Assembly: GCA_028278645.1 (NCBI GenBank)
Contig: JANQDZ010000013.1
Coordinates: 28,858 to 92,857 of the forward strand
Length of the DNA: 64,000 nt
Source of the DNA: Longimicrobiales bacterium
GTDB lineage: Bacteria > Gemmatimonadota > Gemmatimonadetes > Longimicrobiales > Gaopeijiaceae
Direction: 5' to 3'
The position numbers were made by a program, and so were the translations under genes. Below are positions 17,287 through 26,394 of this stretch, piece after piece. Position 1 is the stretch's first letter, and every line of letters begins with the position of its first letter. The notes below the pieces were generated by a model that was given only the letters and a program-made list of their open reading frames with translations, did no database searches and was not told the DNA's origin.

Positions 17287-18948
17287 TCACCAAACCAGTA
17301 GCGGGATCTCCCATCCCTCCACCGGCCCAGTATCCCTGGGCTCTGTCAGCATCATCTCCGGTGGACACCGGGATAGGCCCGGCTCCGAGTCCTGGGTGGT
17401 CGGTCCCGGACCTATGGCGGGAAGGCCCAAGAGACGGGTGCCGAGCTGTCCAACCTCTACAAGCCCGCAAAACTCGGTGGTTCGGCTCTGTAGAGCCGGG
17501 TACACGTAATATCCAGATACCGCGTCGAGCAGGTCGAGAGACACGTACTCGCTCCCTGATGTCCTCACCCGCTCCAGGAAAAGGTCCGTATCCGCCTCCA
17601 ACGGGATCGAGTGTGCCTTCACACCACTCATCACGAAGAAAATCCGCGGCTTTCTGGTTGTGACCGAAGCCCCGGCCGGGAGGTTTCGGCCAGTCCACTC
17701 GGCTAGGGTGAAATACTCCCCCTGAGCCACGGAGAGGCATTCCCTCTCCCGTCCCTCCTGGCTCAAACCCCTACAGGCACCGGCACTCTCGGCCACACGT
17801 CCCAGCTGGAACGCAGCCGGGAGGATCAGTCCCACCACCACGGCCGAAACCAGAACCCCACGGACCCGCTCCGAAAAGGAACTCAGCAACCACTGGAGGG
17901 CCGTACCGGAATAGAAGAACAGGAGTGGGATGAGTGGGAGTGCGAACCGATCCCCCGACCAGGCCTCGGGCCAAAGGAGGATCAGTCCCAGGTAAAAGGG
18001 AAGGAAAAGCTCAGCTGGCCCCAGCTCCTCCCGGAGAGCCCTGATCCACCCCACGAGAGCGACCAAAGCCAACCCGATCCCGACGGAAACCCTCGCGAAC
18101 TCTGGGACGTCATCGCCAACGATCCCGGCGGGAATGATGGAGAGGATGTAGGCGCTCAGGTTCCCGCCGACGCGATCCAACAGGCCCCCGAGTCCCACCA
18201 TTCCCAGGTGGGGCTGGTAGGGATTGACCATCCAGAACTCTGACACATACTCGCTCCCGCCCAGGGTCTTTCCCCGGAGCCACCACAGGAAGGCAGGGAC
18301 CCCGAACAACGCAGCGAACCCCAGGACCGCCTTCCATCTTCTCCGCCAAGTGAGCCAAAGGGCCGTTGCGGCGGCCAGCGGCAACCCGGCCGATCGGGTG
18401 AAATAGGCCAAAACGACCAACCCCATCCCTAGGGCCAGCCAGTAAAAGTTCGCCCCCCTCTCCTCTTCGGGAGGCCCCACGGACGAGCTTCTCTGCAACG
18501 CCCAGAGAGCTGCAAGTGTGAGGGCCAGGAAAGTCGGGTCAGAGAGGATCCACTGGCTGTAATACACGACACTCTCGGAGATACCCAGTAGGAGCGCGAC
18601 GGCCAGGCCCGTGGTTAGCCCCTTCCGATCCCGTGCCCATAGGAACGTGAAGGCCACCGCAAGCACCACGGAAAAGGCCGGCAGCAGCTTCAGGGCTCCC
18701 CAGCTCTTTGCACCCACCAGGACGGTCAACGCCAAGAGGGCCGGAAAAACAGGAGGGTACTTGGTGTGGGGTGGCTCGGCCGGGTCCCAAAGCTCCTGAT
18801 AGGACCCTCTCTCCAGGATCGAATGGGCCAGCGTGACATACCCGGCGTTGTCTCCCCCGCTATGGGGCTGAGGAGTGAAGACCAACGCCACCGCGATGCT
18901 CTGGAGGATCAGGAGGCCCCCCAACACCAGGAGCGTCTTACGGTTCAC
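17287..18948 (-). CDS. GT39/ArnT-like membrane glycosyltransferase
   Basis: A 553-residue polytopic protein with about 10-12 hydrophobic helices. An early luminal-loop acidic motif is typical of GT-C enzymes (SGGDNAGYVTLAHSILERGSY, where the D is the likely catalytic or metal residue), followed by HTKYPPVFPALLAL, the usual TKYPPL-type loop. A periplasmic C-terminal domain of about 170 residues follows (from about 380). Such enzymes transfer sugars from polyprenyl-phosphate donors to lipids, glycans or proteins in the periplasm. Its start GTG overlaps the anmK stop (GTGA), so it is the third gene of murQ-anmK-GT. The acceptor is unknown. Confidence 0.84.
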   Translation of the reverse strand: MNRKTLLVLGGLLILQSIAVALVFTPQPHSGGDNAGYVTLAHSILERGSYQELWDPAEPPHTKYPPVFPALLALTVLVGAKSWGALKLLPAFSVVLAVAFTFLWARDRKGLTTGLAVALLLGISESVVYYSQWILSDPTFLALTLAALWALQRSSSVGPPEEERGANFYWLALGMGLVVLAYFTRSAGLPLAAATALWLTWRRRWKAVLGFAALFGVPAFLWWLRGKTLGGSEYVSEFWMVNPYQPHLGMVGLGGLLDRVGGNLSAYILSIIPAGIVGDDVPEFARVSVGIGLALVALVGWIRALREELGPAELFLPFYLGLILLWPEAWSGDRFALPLIPLLFFYSGTALQWLLSSFSERVRGVLVSAVVVGLILPAAFQLGRVAESAGACRGLSQEGRERECLSVAQGEYFTLAEWTGRNLPAGASVTTRKPRIFFVMSGVKAHSIPLEADTDLFLERVRTSGSEYVSLDLLDAVSGYYVYPALQSRTTEFCGLVEVGQLGTRLLGLPAIGPGPTTQDSEPGLSRCPPEMMLTEPRDTGPVEGWEIPLLVW

Positions 18949-20162
18949 GAGCCCCCTCTCCCACCCCCGGGCGTCAAAGAACCCAAGACTCGCAGCCCTT
19001 GGGAGCCGGTGGCTTCAGGGACGTTGGCCGGAATCCGCCTCATGTGAGCCCACGCAAGCAGCGCGAAGGCGGCGGCCTCCCTCGCATCAGGATTCATCCC
19101 CAGGGATTCCCCGGAACGGACGGGCACTGGCGACAACTCCTCCTCAATGGCCAGGAAGAGGGCCGGGTTTCTAGACCCTCCCCCCATCAGGAACACTTCG
19201 TCCACGCCCCTGGGGATCACCCACCTACGGTAGGCGTCTCCCACTGATTTGGCCGTAAGAGCCGTCAGCGTGGCCAGGACGTCCGGCCATCCTTCGGCGG
19301 ACCGGCCGGGCTGGAGATCAACGCCGATGCCCCGAGCCACCTCCTCCGACAGGTCGTGGACCATGCCGGCCCCGAACAGTTCCCGGCCGGTGGAGCGAGG
19401 TGGCGGTTGCCTGAAGAACGGGTGAGCCAGGACCCGGGCCACCACTTCTTCGTGGACCTTCCCTGCCCTGCTCAAATCGCCGTCTTCATCGAAGGCTTTT
19501 TCGCCACCTGTCGCCAGCTCCGCCGCAGCATCTAGGAGAGCCACCCCGGGACCGGTGTCGAATGCCAGAACAGGGGTGGGATCTCCCTCCATCGGAAGCC
19601 ATGTGACATTGGCCATGCCTCCCAGGTTCTGGATGGCCCTTGGTCCTCCCTGGGAGGAGAAGAAGATCCGGTCCGCCCAGGGGACCAAAGGAGCCCCGTG
19701 TCCACCGGCGGCCAGGTCCTTCGACCGGAAGTCGCTGACTACATCGATCTTGGTCCTCTCGGCGAGGGTTGCGGGGCACCCGAGCTGGAACGAGCTACCC
19801 CTGACGCCCTGGTGTGGGGGTTCATGCCAGATGGTCTGGCCATGGGATCCAAGCGCCGAAATAGACTCCGACGAAACCCCGATCCTCTCCAAGAACTCCA
19901 GGGTAGCCTCAGCGAACCACTCCCCAAGGGCCGTATGAAGAAGGGCCAAATCCCTGGCATTCCCCGAGGCGATCCCCTCCTGGATCTGGGCCCTCCGAGT
20001 TGGGTCGTAGATTCGAGTCCCGAACGCCAGAAGCTCCCATGTGGGGGATTGGAGAAGGCGGGAAGGTTGGGACCCCACATATGGACGCGGGTCACCCACT
20101 TCCATAAGAGCGAGGTCGATCCCGTCCAAGGAGGTTCCGGACATCAATCCGAGGACTTTCAC
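18945..20162 (-). CDS. anmK: Anhydro-N-acetylmuramic acid kinase
   Basis: A 405-residue cytoplasmic kinase that phosphorylates and opens 1,6-anhydroMurNAc to give MurNAc-6-phosphate in peptidoglycan recycling. It has the ATP-binding start LGLMSGTSLDGIDLALMEV, the GSHGQTIWHEP loop, VSDFRSKDLAAGGHGAPLVPW, LAFDTGPG and VFLMGGGSRNPAL, all family hallmarks. Length is slightly longer than E. coli AnmK (369). The GTG start overlaps the murQ stop as GTGA, and the two enzymes act in series, which supports both calls. Confidence 0.96.
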   Translation of the reverse strand: MKVLGLMSGTSLDGIDLALMEVGDPRPYVGSQPSRLLQSPTWELLAFGTRIYDPTRRAQIQEGIASGNARDLALLHTALGEWFAEATLEFLERIGVSSESISALGSHGQTIWHEPPHQGVRGSSFQLGCPATLAERTKIDVVSDFRSKDLAAGGHGAPLVPWADRIFFSSQGGPRAIQNLGGMANVTWLPMEGDPTPVLAFDTGPGVALLDAAAELATGGEKAFDEDGDLSRAGKVHEEVVARVLAHPFFRQPPPRSTGRELFGAGMVHDLSEEVARGIGVDLQPGRSAEGWPDVLATLTALTAKSVGDAYRRWVIPRGVDEVFLMGGGSRNPALFLAIEEELSPVPVRSGESLGMNPDAREAAAFALLAWAHMRRIPANVPEATGSQGLRVLGSLTPGGGRGGS

Positions 20163-21058
20163 GGGAGGTCCCCCACTACCCTGCCCACCTGCCCCTCGGC
20201 CTCCTCCAACAACCTGACCGCTTCTTCCCGGTTTACATCGAGCCGGCCCATTACGATAGCGGCCTTGACGCTCCCTTTGGCTTCCTCCAACAGCACCTCG
20301 GCGGCCTTCCTACGAAGGCCGAGGGTTTCCATGAGGATCCGCTCCCCTCGGTCCTTCAGCTTGGCGCACGTGACCTGAAGGTCGACCATCAGGTTCCCGA
20401 AGACCTTCCCCATCCTGACCATTGCCCCGGTGGTAATCGTGTTCAGGACCAATTTCGTGGCGGTCCCGGCCTTCATTCGGGTCGAACCTGTGATGACCTC
20501 CGGCCCCACGAGGGGCGCGACAACCACATCGTGGCCTTTGACCAACTCCTCTGGCGGGGGGGTGCAGAGGAGAATGCCCGTGGTCGCCCCGAACGATCGA
20601 GCCTTTTCCAACGCGCCATGTACGAAGGGCGTTGTTCCGGAAGAGGCGATCCCAAACACAAAGTCCTTTGAACCGACCGCCAGCGCCTCGAGGGCTTTTC
20701 CGCCTTCTTCGGGGGAGTCTTCGGCGCCTTCTTGAGCCTCGACCAGGGCCGGAAGGCCTCCGGCCATCACTCCTCGCACCATCTCGGGATCGGTCCCGAA
20801 CGTGGGGGGCATCTCCGCCGCATCCAGGACTCCCAGCCGACCTGAAGTCCCGGCGCCAACGTAGATCAGACGACCTCCCTTCCTGAAGGCAGCCACGGCA
20901 AGGTCCATGGCGAGGGCAATCGTCTCGCGCTCTTTTCCCACCGCCTCCGAGACCAGCCGGTCCTCGGAGTTGATGAGGTCTACGATCTCCACGGACGAAA
21001 GAAGGTCGATGCCGGAAGATTTGGGGTTCCGCTGTTCCGTTAGTCGTTTGTCCTGCAT
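20159..21058 (-). CDS. murQ: N-acetylmuramic acid 6-phosphate etherase
   Basis: A 299-residue cytoplasmic SIS-domain lyase that cleaves the lactyl ether of MurNAc-6-phosphate, giving GlcNAc-6-phosphate and lactate. Seen motifs are LTEQRNPKSSGIDLLSS, GRLIYVGAGTSGRLGVLDA, AEMPPTFGTDPEMVRG, GIASSGTTPFVHGAL and GSTRMKAGTATKLVLN. ATG at 21058 matches the usual start and length of MurQ (about 298). A GTG at 21094 would add 12 residues. It is the first gene of the murQ-anmK-GT operon. Confidence 0.95.
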   Translation of the reverse strand: MQDKRLTEQRNPKSSGIDLLSSVEIVDLINSEDRLVSEAVGKERETIALAMDLAVAAFRKGGRLIYVGAGTSGRLGVLDAAEMPPTFGTDPEMVRGVMAGGLPALVEAQEGAEDSPEEGGKALEALAVGSKDFVFGIASSGTTPFVHGALEKARSFGATTGILLCTPPPEELVKGHDVVVAPLVGPEVITGSTRMKAGTATKLVLNTITTGAMVRMGKVFGNLMVDLQVTCAKLKDRGERILMETLGLRRKAAEVLLEEAKGSVKAAIVMGRLDVNREEAVRLLEEAEGQVGRVVGDLP

Positions 21059-21174
21059 ACTCAGGAAGTTAGAGGAGAGTTGGAACTTTTTCACGGTTTG
21101 GCACCAGAAGGAGACTTCTGCCTGAGGTATGTCCCAGGGCTTTTTCGGAGCCCGCCGATGTTAACCGGAAGTCC

Positions 21175-22935
21175 ATGAACGAACTAATAACAGTCCTCCC
21201 CTTCGTTCGACCGTACCGTAAGGAAATCGGCCTCGGACTTCTGATGGTGTTGATCTCCAACGTTTTCACCATCGCCGGGCCCTACCTCATGAAACTGGCC
21301 CTTGACGGCCTCAACGATCCCGATGTTACCGCCCGAATGATCGGGTCTTACGCCGGTCTCATCGTCCTGGCGGCGGTCTTGGGAGGGGCCGCCAAGTTCG
21401 GGATGCGCCAGATCATGAACGGCACCAGCCGGCGGATCGAGTGTGACCTCAGGGACCGGTTCTTCCAGCATCTCCTCCGATTGGACGCATCGTTCTTCGG
21501 CCGCACGCGAACGGGGGACCTGATGAGCCGAGCCACCAACGACACGTTGGCGGTTCGAATGGCCACCGGGCCGGCCGTGATGTACTCAGTGAATACGGTC
21601 GTGAGCTTCTCCTTCTCTTTGGCTCTCATGATCTGGATCAGCCCGCGACTGACCGTCGTCGCTCTGATCCCGATGTTGATCCTCCCCCCCATCGTCATCG
21701 GGTTCGGGCGGGTGATCCACGCCCGGTATGAAAAGATCCAGGAACAACTCGCCACCCTCTCCACCATGGTCCAGGAGAACCTCACAGGCCTCCGGATCGT
21801 TCGAGCCTATGTCCAAGAGAACGAGCAGGAGGAACAGTTCGATCTCCTGAATGCCGACTACATGGACCGGAACATGGGGCTGGTGAGGGCCTCCGGGTTT
21901 TTCTTCCCCCTCCTCATGTTGGTTGCCGGGATAGCCATGGTGGTGGTCCTCTGGTACGGCGGAATCCAGGTCATGGACGGGAGAATTACCGTTGGAGACT
22001 TCGTTGCCTTCACCTTCTACCTGGCTCTTCTCACCTGGCCAATGATCGCCTTGGGGTGGGTGGTGAATCTCTTCCAGCGGGGAGCGGCCTCCATGGGCCG
22101 GCTCAACAGGATCCTCTCCACCGAGGCGGAAGTGAAGCCCCCGGCGGCACCCTCACCTCCTCCGAGCCACCAGGGGGAGATCGAATTCGAGGGCGTGGCT
22201 TTCCGGTACCCTGGGACCGATCGGGATGTTCTATGGGACGTCTCGTTCGTGGCTAAGCCTGGAGAAACGGTGGCTATCGTGGGGCCGACCGGATCGGGGA
22301 AGAGCAGCCTCGTGTCGCTGATTCCCAGGATCTTTGATCCGACGGAGGGCCAAGTCCGTTTGGACGGCACTCCCCTCGACCGGCTGGACCCGGAGGTTCT
22401 GAGGGAGCTCATCGGGATGGTGCCCCAGGACACGTTCCTCTTTTCGGACACGATCGAAGCCAACATCGCGCTGGGGCTGGGGGACCGTGACCTCGACCGG
22501 ACCTACGAAGCTGCCGAGGTGGCCCAGATCCACGAGACCATCGTGGACTTCCCGGACGGGTACTCCACTCTCCTCGGTGAACGGGGGATCAACCTCTCCG
22601 GGGGGCAAAAGCAGCGCACGGCCTTGGCCCGAGCATTGGCTCGAAGGCCGGTGATCCTCATCCTGGACGACGCCCTGAGCGCCGTGGACACGCACACCGA
22701 GGCGAAGATCCTCAAGGACCTGAAGACCGTATTGGCTGGCCGGACCTCGTTCATTATCAGCCACCGCGTTTCGGCGGTCATGAACGCGGATCAGATTTTG
22801 GTGCTGGACGAGGGTCGGATCGTGGAGCGCGGTACCCACGACGTCCTGCTGGCAAGGGGCGGTACCTACGCCACCCTACTTCGGAGACAGCTTCTGGAGC
22901 AGGAACTGGAAAAGGAGGAGGCTACCGCCTCTTAG
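21175..22935 (+). CDS. ABC exporter half-transporter with degenerate ATPase site (MdlA/BmrC-like)
   Basis: A 586-residue fusion of a six-helix exporter membrane domain (about 1-310) and an ATPase domain (about 340-580). The ATPase shows Walker A GPTGSGKSS, Q-loop VPQDTFLFSD, signature LSGGQKQR and H-loop SHRVS. The Walker B segment reads ILILDDALSAVD, with aspartate where the catalytic glutamate normally follows. That pattern is known for the non-hydrolysing half of heterodimeric exporters such as MdlA, BmrC and TM287, so a partner subunit is expected. None is adjacent: the flanking genes are murQ and ccdA, both on the other strand. Substrate is unknown. Confidence 0.9.
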   Translation: MNELITVLPFVRPYRKEIGLGLLMVLISNVFTIAGPYLMKLALDGLNDPDVTARMIGSYAGLIVLAAVLGGAAKFGMRQIMNGTSRRIECDLRDRFFQHLLRLDASFFGRTRTGDLMSRATNDTLAVRMATGPAVMYSVNTVVSFSFSLALMIWISPRLTVVALIPMLILPPIVIGFGRVIHARYEKIQEQLATLSTMVQENLTGLRIVRAYVQENEQEEQFDLLNADYMDRNMGLVRASGFFFPLLMLVAGIAMVVVLWYGGIQVMDGRITVGDFVAFTFYLALLTWPMIALGWVVNLFQRGAASMGRLNRILSTEAEVKPPAAPSPPPSHQGEIEFEGVAFRYPGTDRDVLWDVSFVAKPGETVAIVGPTGSGKSSLVSLIPRIFDPTEGQVRLDGTPLDRLDPEVLRELIGMVPQDTFLFSDTIEANIALGLGDRDLDRTYEAAEVAQIHETIVDFPDGYSTLLGERGINLSGGQKQRTALARALARRPVILILDDALSAVDTHTEAKILKDLKTVLAGRTSFIISHRVSAVMNADQILVLDEGRIVERGTHDVLLARGGTYATLLRRQLLEQELEKEEATAS

Positions 22936-22971
22936 GTCAGCCGTCCCTCCATATCCGATCCAACCGTCCCT

Positions 22972-23700
22972 TCAAATCCGGTTCAGGATGAACTCCGGAG
23001 TGAATCGGCTCAGGTAACCTGTCAGAGCCCCGAAGGTGCCCGTCACCAGGAATAATCCAAGGACGATCAGGAGGATCCCTGAGAGGATCTGGACCGCTGG
23101 GAGGAACCGGCGGAACCGGGAAAACGTCCTAAGGAACGCATCCAGGGCCAGGGCGGAAAGGAGAAACGGCACCGCCATCCCCAGCGAGTAGACGAAGAGG
23201 AGGCCGACACCGGACCAGAACTGCTCCTGGGACGCCGCAAATGTGAGGATTGCTCCAAGCACCGGCCCGATGCACGGCGTCCAACCGGCGCCAAAAGCCG
23301 CCCCTACCCCCACCGTCCCCAGGTACCCGGCCGGCTTGTCGTGAAGGTGGACCCTCTTTTCACGCATCAGAGGCGTCAGCCGGAACGCTCCCGCCAGATG
23401 GAGGCCCAGGATGATGATGATGATCCCGCCTACCCGGGCGATCCATTCCTCGTATAACCGAAGGAACTGACCCAGGAACGAGGCCGAGGCGCCCAGAATC
23501 AGGAAAATCCCCGTAAACCCGGCAACAAACAGGAGGGAGTGGATCAGCGTGGCTCTTCGATCCACTCCGTCCTGGAGGTCCTCCAGCGACATTCCGGAAA
23601 CGAAGGTCAGATAACTGGGGACCAGAGGAAGGACGCAGGGAGAGAGGAAGGACAAGATTCCAGCACCAAATGCGATGGCAATCCCGATAGACTCAGTCAA
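22972..23700 (-). CDS. ccdA: CcdA-type thiol-disulfide membrane transporter
   Basis: A 242-residue inner-membrane protein with six hydrophobic helices and two conserved transmembrane cysteines, C22 (LSPCVLPLVPSY) and C143 (GWTPCIGPVLG). It passes reducing equivalents from cytoplasmic thioredoxin to periplasmic thiol proteins for cytochrome c maturation or disulfide repair. Length and motifs match CcdA, not the larger DsbD. Its start overlaps the cardiolipin-synthase-like gene stop (ATGA at 23697-23700). No periplasmic thioredoxin partner lies next to it. Confidence 0.93.
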   Translation of the reverse strand: MTESIGIAIAFGAGILSFLSPCVLPLVPSYLTFVSGMSLEDLQDGVDRRATLIHSLLFVAGFTGIFLILGASASFLGQFLRLYEEWIARVGGIIIIILGLHLAGAFRLTPLMREKRVHLHDKPAGYLGTVGVGAAFGAGWTPCIGPVLGAILTFAASQEQFWSGVGLLFVYSLGMAVPFLLSALALDAFLRTFSRFRRFLPAVQILSGILLIVLGLFLVTGTFGALTGYLSRFTPEFILNRI

Positions 23701-25265
23701 CGAATCTCCTCTCCCTCATCATTCTCACCTACCTCCTCCGAGCTGGGCTCCTCCGGGTCCTCTAAAAGCCTCCTGGCTCGGCGGGCTTGCAGGAACGCCC
23801 TGACCCCGAGGACAATTCCGAACCAGCCAGCAACCGATGCCACGAACCAGCCGACGATAACCGGGAAAAACCCTGCGACCAAGGCTATCAGAAGAATCAG
23901 CCCAGCCACTGTGCCCAGAACCGTTCGGTCCTCCCGGCCAAGGGTCCTATGGCCAGCGATGGCGTCTCCGAGGCTGGATCCGGCCCTCACCAAAGCCGGC
24001 ACACCCCAGGGCGCCGTGGCACCGGTTCCGGTTCTCAGACGCTCGAATCTCTCCTGAAGGGTCCGGCCTGGATCCAGTGTAGCCTTCGTCGGTTCGTCCC
24101 CTTCCTCCCGGGGCGGAAGTGGAAGACTGATCTGGGAGGCCAGCCTGGGGGGAAGCACGATTTCAGTCGCGGATGTCAGATCAGCCAGGTAGAGGCCTTC
24201 CATCTGGCCGGCGAGCCGCTCATCCAAAACGCCCACGTCGATTTCCCAGTTCCCCAGGAGACTGGCCGAGTTCATGTTGCTGGAGCCCACCCTCGACCAA
24301 ATGCCGTCGGCAACCATGGTCTTGGCGTGGATCATTGGCCCTTGCCACTCAAAAAGCCTCACTCCGGCTTCAAGAAGCCCCCTGTATCCACCCCTGGAGA
24401 GACTGCCGACCAGGGGCCAGTTGTTGTGGGCCGGCAACAGGATACGAACGTCCACCCCGTCCCTGGCTGCAGCCGTCAGGGCCTCTGCCATGGGAAACGG
24501 AGCAACAAAATAAGGGTCCGTGATCCAGATCCGTTCCCTGGCGGAGGCAGCTATCAGTTGGGTTTCCCGGTACACCCGGGACCTCCAGGGCTCCCCCTCG
24601 ATGATCCATACCGGGGTTTCCCCCACGGCTTCGATCTCGGCCGGGTCCCGCCGGGCACGGTGGGAGACCGGGTCACCGATCTGCCCCCAGATCCGCTCGA
24701 AGGCGCCCGCACAAACAGCCGCGGCCGGTCCCCTGATCTCCACCCCGGTGTCTCGCCACGGGGGATTCTTCCCGTCACCGGCCCACTCTTCCCCAACGCA
24801 GAACCCTCCGATAAAGGCCACGGCTCCGTCCACGCAGACCATCTTCCGGTGGTCCCGCTGCAGCACACCGAACGGATTCCGTATTGAGGGAGGGTTGAAT
24901 GCCCTCACCTGGACTCCGGCCTCTCTGAACGGTTTCCAGAACCGGCGTCCGGTGGCCCAGGAGCCCATCCAGTCGTAGAGAACCCTCACCTCGATCCCCT
25001 CTTTGGCCTTCTTGACCAACGCATCGCGGAAGACTCTTCCGACCCTGTCGTCTCGAAGGATGTAGTTCTCGAAATGGACAAAACCCCTGGCCCCATCGAT
25101 GGCCTCAATCCAGGCGTCGAAGGTGAACGGTCCGTCGAACTGCAGACGGAGGGCGTTCCCCTCCACGCGGGAAGCCCCCGTGGCCCTTTTCAGGACCCAA
25201 TCGGGGAGTTCCCTCCGGAGGCCAGGGACCGGGCTCCGTTCCTCGGGGAAGTGGGATGTGCTCAT
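23697..25265 (-). CDS. Cardiolipin synthase-like phospholipase D family protein
   Basis: A 522-residue protein with two HKD motifs: HRKMVCVDG (H139, K141, D146) and HAKTMVADG (H313, K315, D320), each followed by a G-S/G-N type segment (VGSSNMN). This arrangement condenses phosphatidylglycerol or related lipids to cardiolipin. Unlike E. coli ClsA it has no N-terminal membrane helices (ClsB/C-like); instead it has two hydrophobic helices near the C-terminus (about 450-500, TVAGLILLIALVAGFFPVIV) that would anchor it. It is coupled to ccdA by ATGA. Confidence 0.88.
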   Translation of the reverse strand: MSTSHFPEERSPVPGLRRELPDWVLKRATGASRVEGNALRLQFDGPFTFDAWIEAIDGARGFVHFENYILRDDRVGRVFRDALVKKAKEGIEVRVLYDWMGSWATGRRFWKPFREAGVQVRAFNPPSIRNPFGVLQRDHRKMVCVDGAVAFIGGFCVGEEWAGDGKNPPWRDTGVEIRGPAAAVCAGAFERIWGQIGDPVSHRARRDPAEIEAVGETPVWIIEGEPWRSRVYRETQLIAASARERIWITDPYFVAPFPMAEALTAAARDGVDVRILLPAHNNWPLVGSLSRGGYRGLLEAGVRLFEWQGPMIHAKTMVADGIWSRVGSSNMNSASLLGNWEIDVGVLDERLAGQMEGLYLADLTSATEIVLPPRLASQISLPLPPREEGDEPTKATLDPGRTLQERFERLRTGTGATAPWGVPALVRAGSSLGDAIAGHRTLGREDRTVLGTVAGLILLIALVAGFFPVIVGWFVASVAGWFGIVLGVRAFLQARRARRLLEDPEEPSSEEVGENDEGEEIR

Positions 25266-25293
25266 CGCCTGTGAAAGCTCAATACGGTGGGGC

Positions 25294-25321
25294 TCCCGGG
25301 CAACCTTCTTTGGGCCCGGGA
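25294..25321. other. GC-rich hairpin between speB and the cls-like gene
   Basis: TCCCGGGC (25294-25301) pairs with GCCCGGGA (25314-25321) around a 12-base loop. It lies in the 86-base gap between the speB stop and the start of the cardiolipin-synthase-like gene. No T-run follows on the minus strand, so it is at best a weak or Rho-assisted terminator or an RNA stability element. Confidence 0.5.
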
Positions 25322-25351
25322 CGGACCGTTTCCCTTAGGGGTGGAGCCGGG

Positions 25352-26365
25352 TTAGGCAAAAAAACGGTAAGCAAGAAGCTTATAGACGAGCTTGGCCGCC
25401 AGGAAATCGGGAGCGGGCATACCAGGGATTGGCGCAAGTTCCACCACGTCACAGGCCAAGACAGTTCTCTCGGCGAACACCCTCCTCAAAAACCGTAGGG
25501 TTCGGTACCAATCTCCCCCGCCGGGCTCGGGGGTCCCGGTTGCGGGCATCATGGCCGGATCCAGGAAGTCCACGTCGAAGGAGATATAAACCGGGTCCCC
25601 CAGGGACTCAATGGCGCGGTCCATCCAGGAGTCATCTTCCCACATCTCGTCAGCGTAGATCAGGGTGACCCCGGGTTCGTCCTCCGCCACCCCCATTTCC
25701 TCTTGGCTGATGCCTCGGATCCCGATGCCCACCAGGTCCGCCACGTGGAGTACCCGTCTCATGGCCGAAGCGTGGGAGGCCGGGGTCCCCTCATAGGTGC
25801 CCCTGAGGTCGGCGTGAGCATCGAGCTGGAGGACGGTGAGTCTGGCTTCGGCCCGGGATGCCACCGCGCGGATGGCGGGGGCCGAAACGGAATGCTCTCC
25901 GCCCAACATCACGAGGAACCGATCCCCGGAGGCGTCCAACACTTTCCCGTAGGCCTCTTCCAGCTCCTCCATCGCCGGCTCGGCTCCCGCTCGAGTCAGC
26001 TCGAGAGCGGGAAGGGTGTGGATACCCACGGTGGACGGATCGACCCTCAGCTCTTGGTCCCAAAGCTCCACATATCGAGAAGCGTGGAGGATGGCCCCAG
26101 GCCCAGCTTGGGTCCCTCCACCCCAGCTGGTGGTGGACTCGTACGGAACCGGCAGAAGAACGGCTCGGGCTTCATCGAATGCAGAAGCTTCCTCGTCCAG
26201 GCCCAGGAATGTGCCCGGTAACTCCCAGGGAAGGTCCAACCGGCCCACCGGTCCGGCCCCCTCCCGGCCACCCGGGGGAACGGGGCCGTCCGGGTGGGGT
26301 GTGAGATCACCTTCCGCCCGGCCGGCTCCCCTTCCCCTTGCGCTATCCGATCTGCGGTTCGGCAT
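25352..26365 (-). CDS. Agmatinase/arginase-family ureohydrolase
   Basis: A 337-residue manganese ureohydrolase, most like agmatinase (agmatine to putrescine plus urea). The metal ligands are visible: H158 (GGEHSVS), D182-A-H184-A-D186 (LDAHAD) and D264/D266 (SFDVDFLDP), plus GTPEPGGGDW, which is typical of SpeB. There is a proline/glycine-rich 45-residue N-terminal extension that agmatinases normally lack. I chose ATG 26365, 29 bases after the fur stop. No arginine decarboxylase is nearby, so substrate (agmatine, guanidinobutyrate or other) is not settled. Confidence 0.85.
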   Translation of the reverse strand: MPNRRSDSARGRGAGRAEGDLTPHPDGPVPPGGREGAGPVGRLDLPWELPGTFLGLDEEASAFDEARAVLLPVPYESTTSWGGGTQAGPGAILHASRYVELWDQELRVDPSTVGIHTLPALELTRAGAEPAMEELEEAYGKVLDASGDRFLVMLGGEHSVSAPAIRAVASRAEARLTVLQLDAHADLRGTYEGTPASHASAMRRVLHVADLVGIGIRGISQEEMGVAEDEPGVTLIYADEMWEDDSWMDRAIESLGDPVYISFDVDFLDPAMMPATGTPEPGGGDWYRTLRFLRRVFAERTVLACDVVELAPIPGMPAPDFLAAKLVYKLLAYRFFA

Positions 26366-26394
26366 AGAACGTTCCGTTCGACAATCCTGGCGGG

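Noticed and set aside
15982..17301. A 439-codon plus-strand frame
   Set aside because: It runs opposite the protease/propeller gene and in another frame of the 217-residue gene. The translation is rich in R, P and G with no motif.
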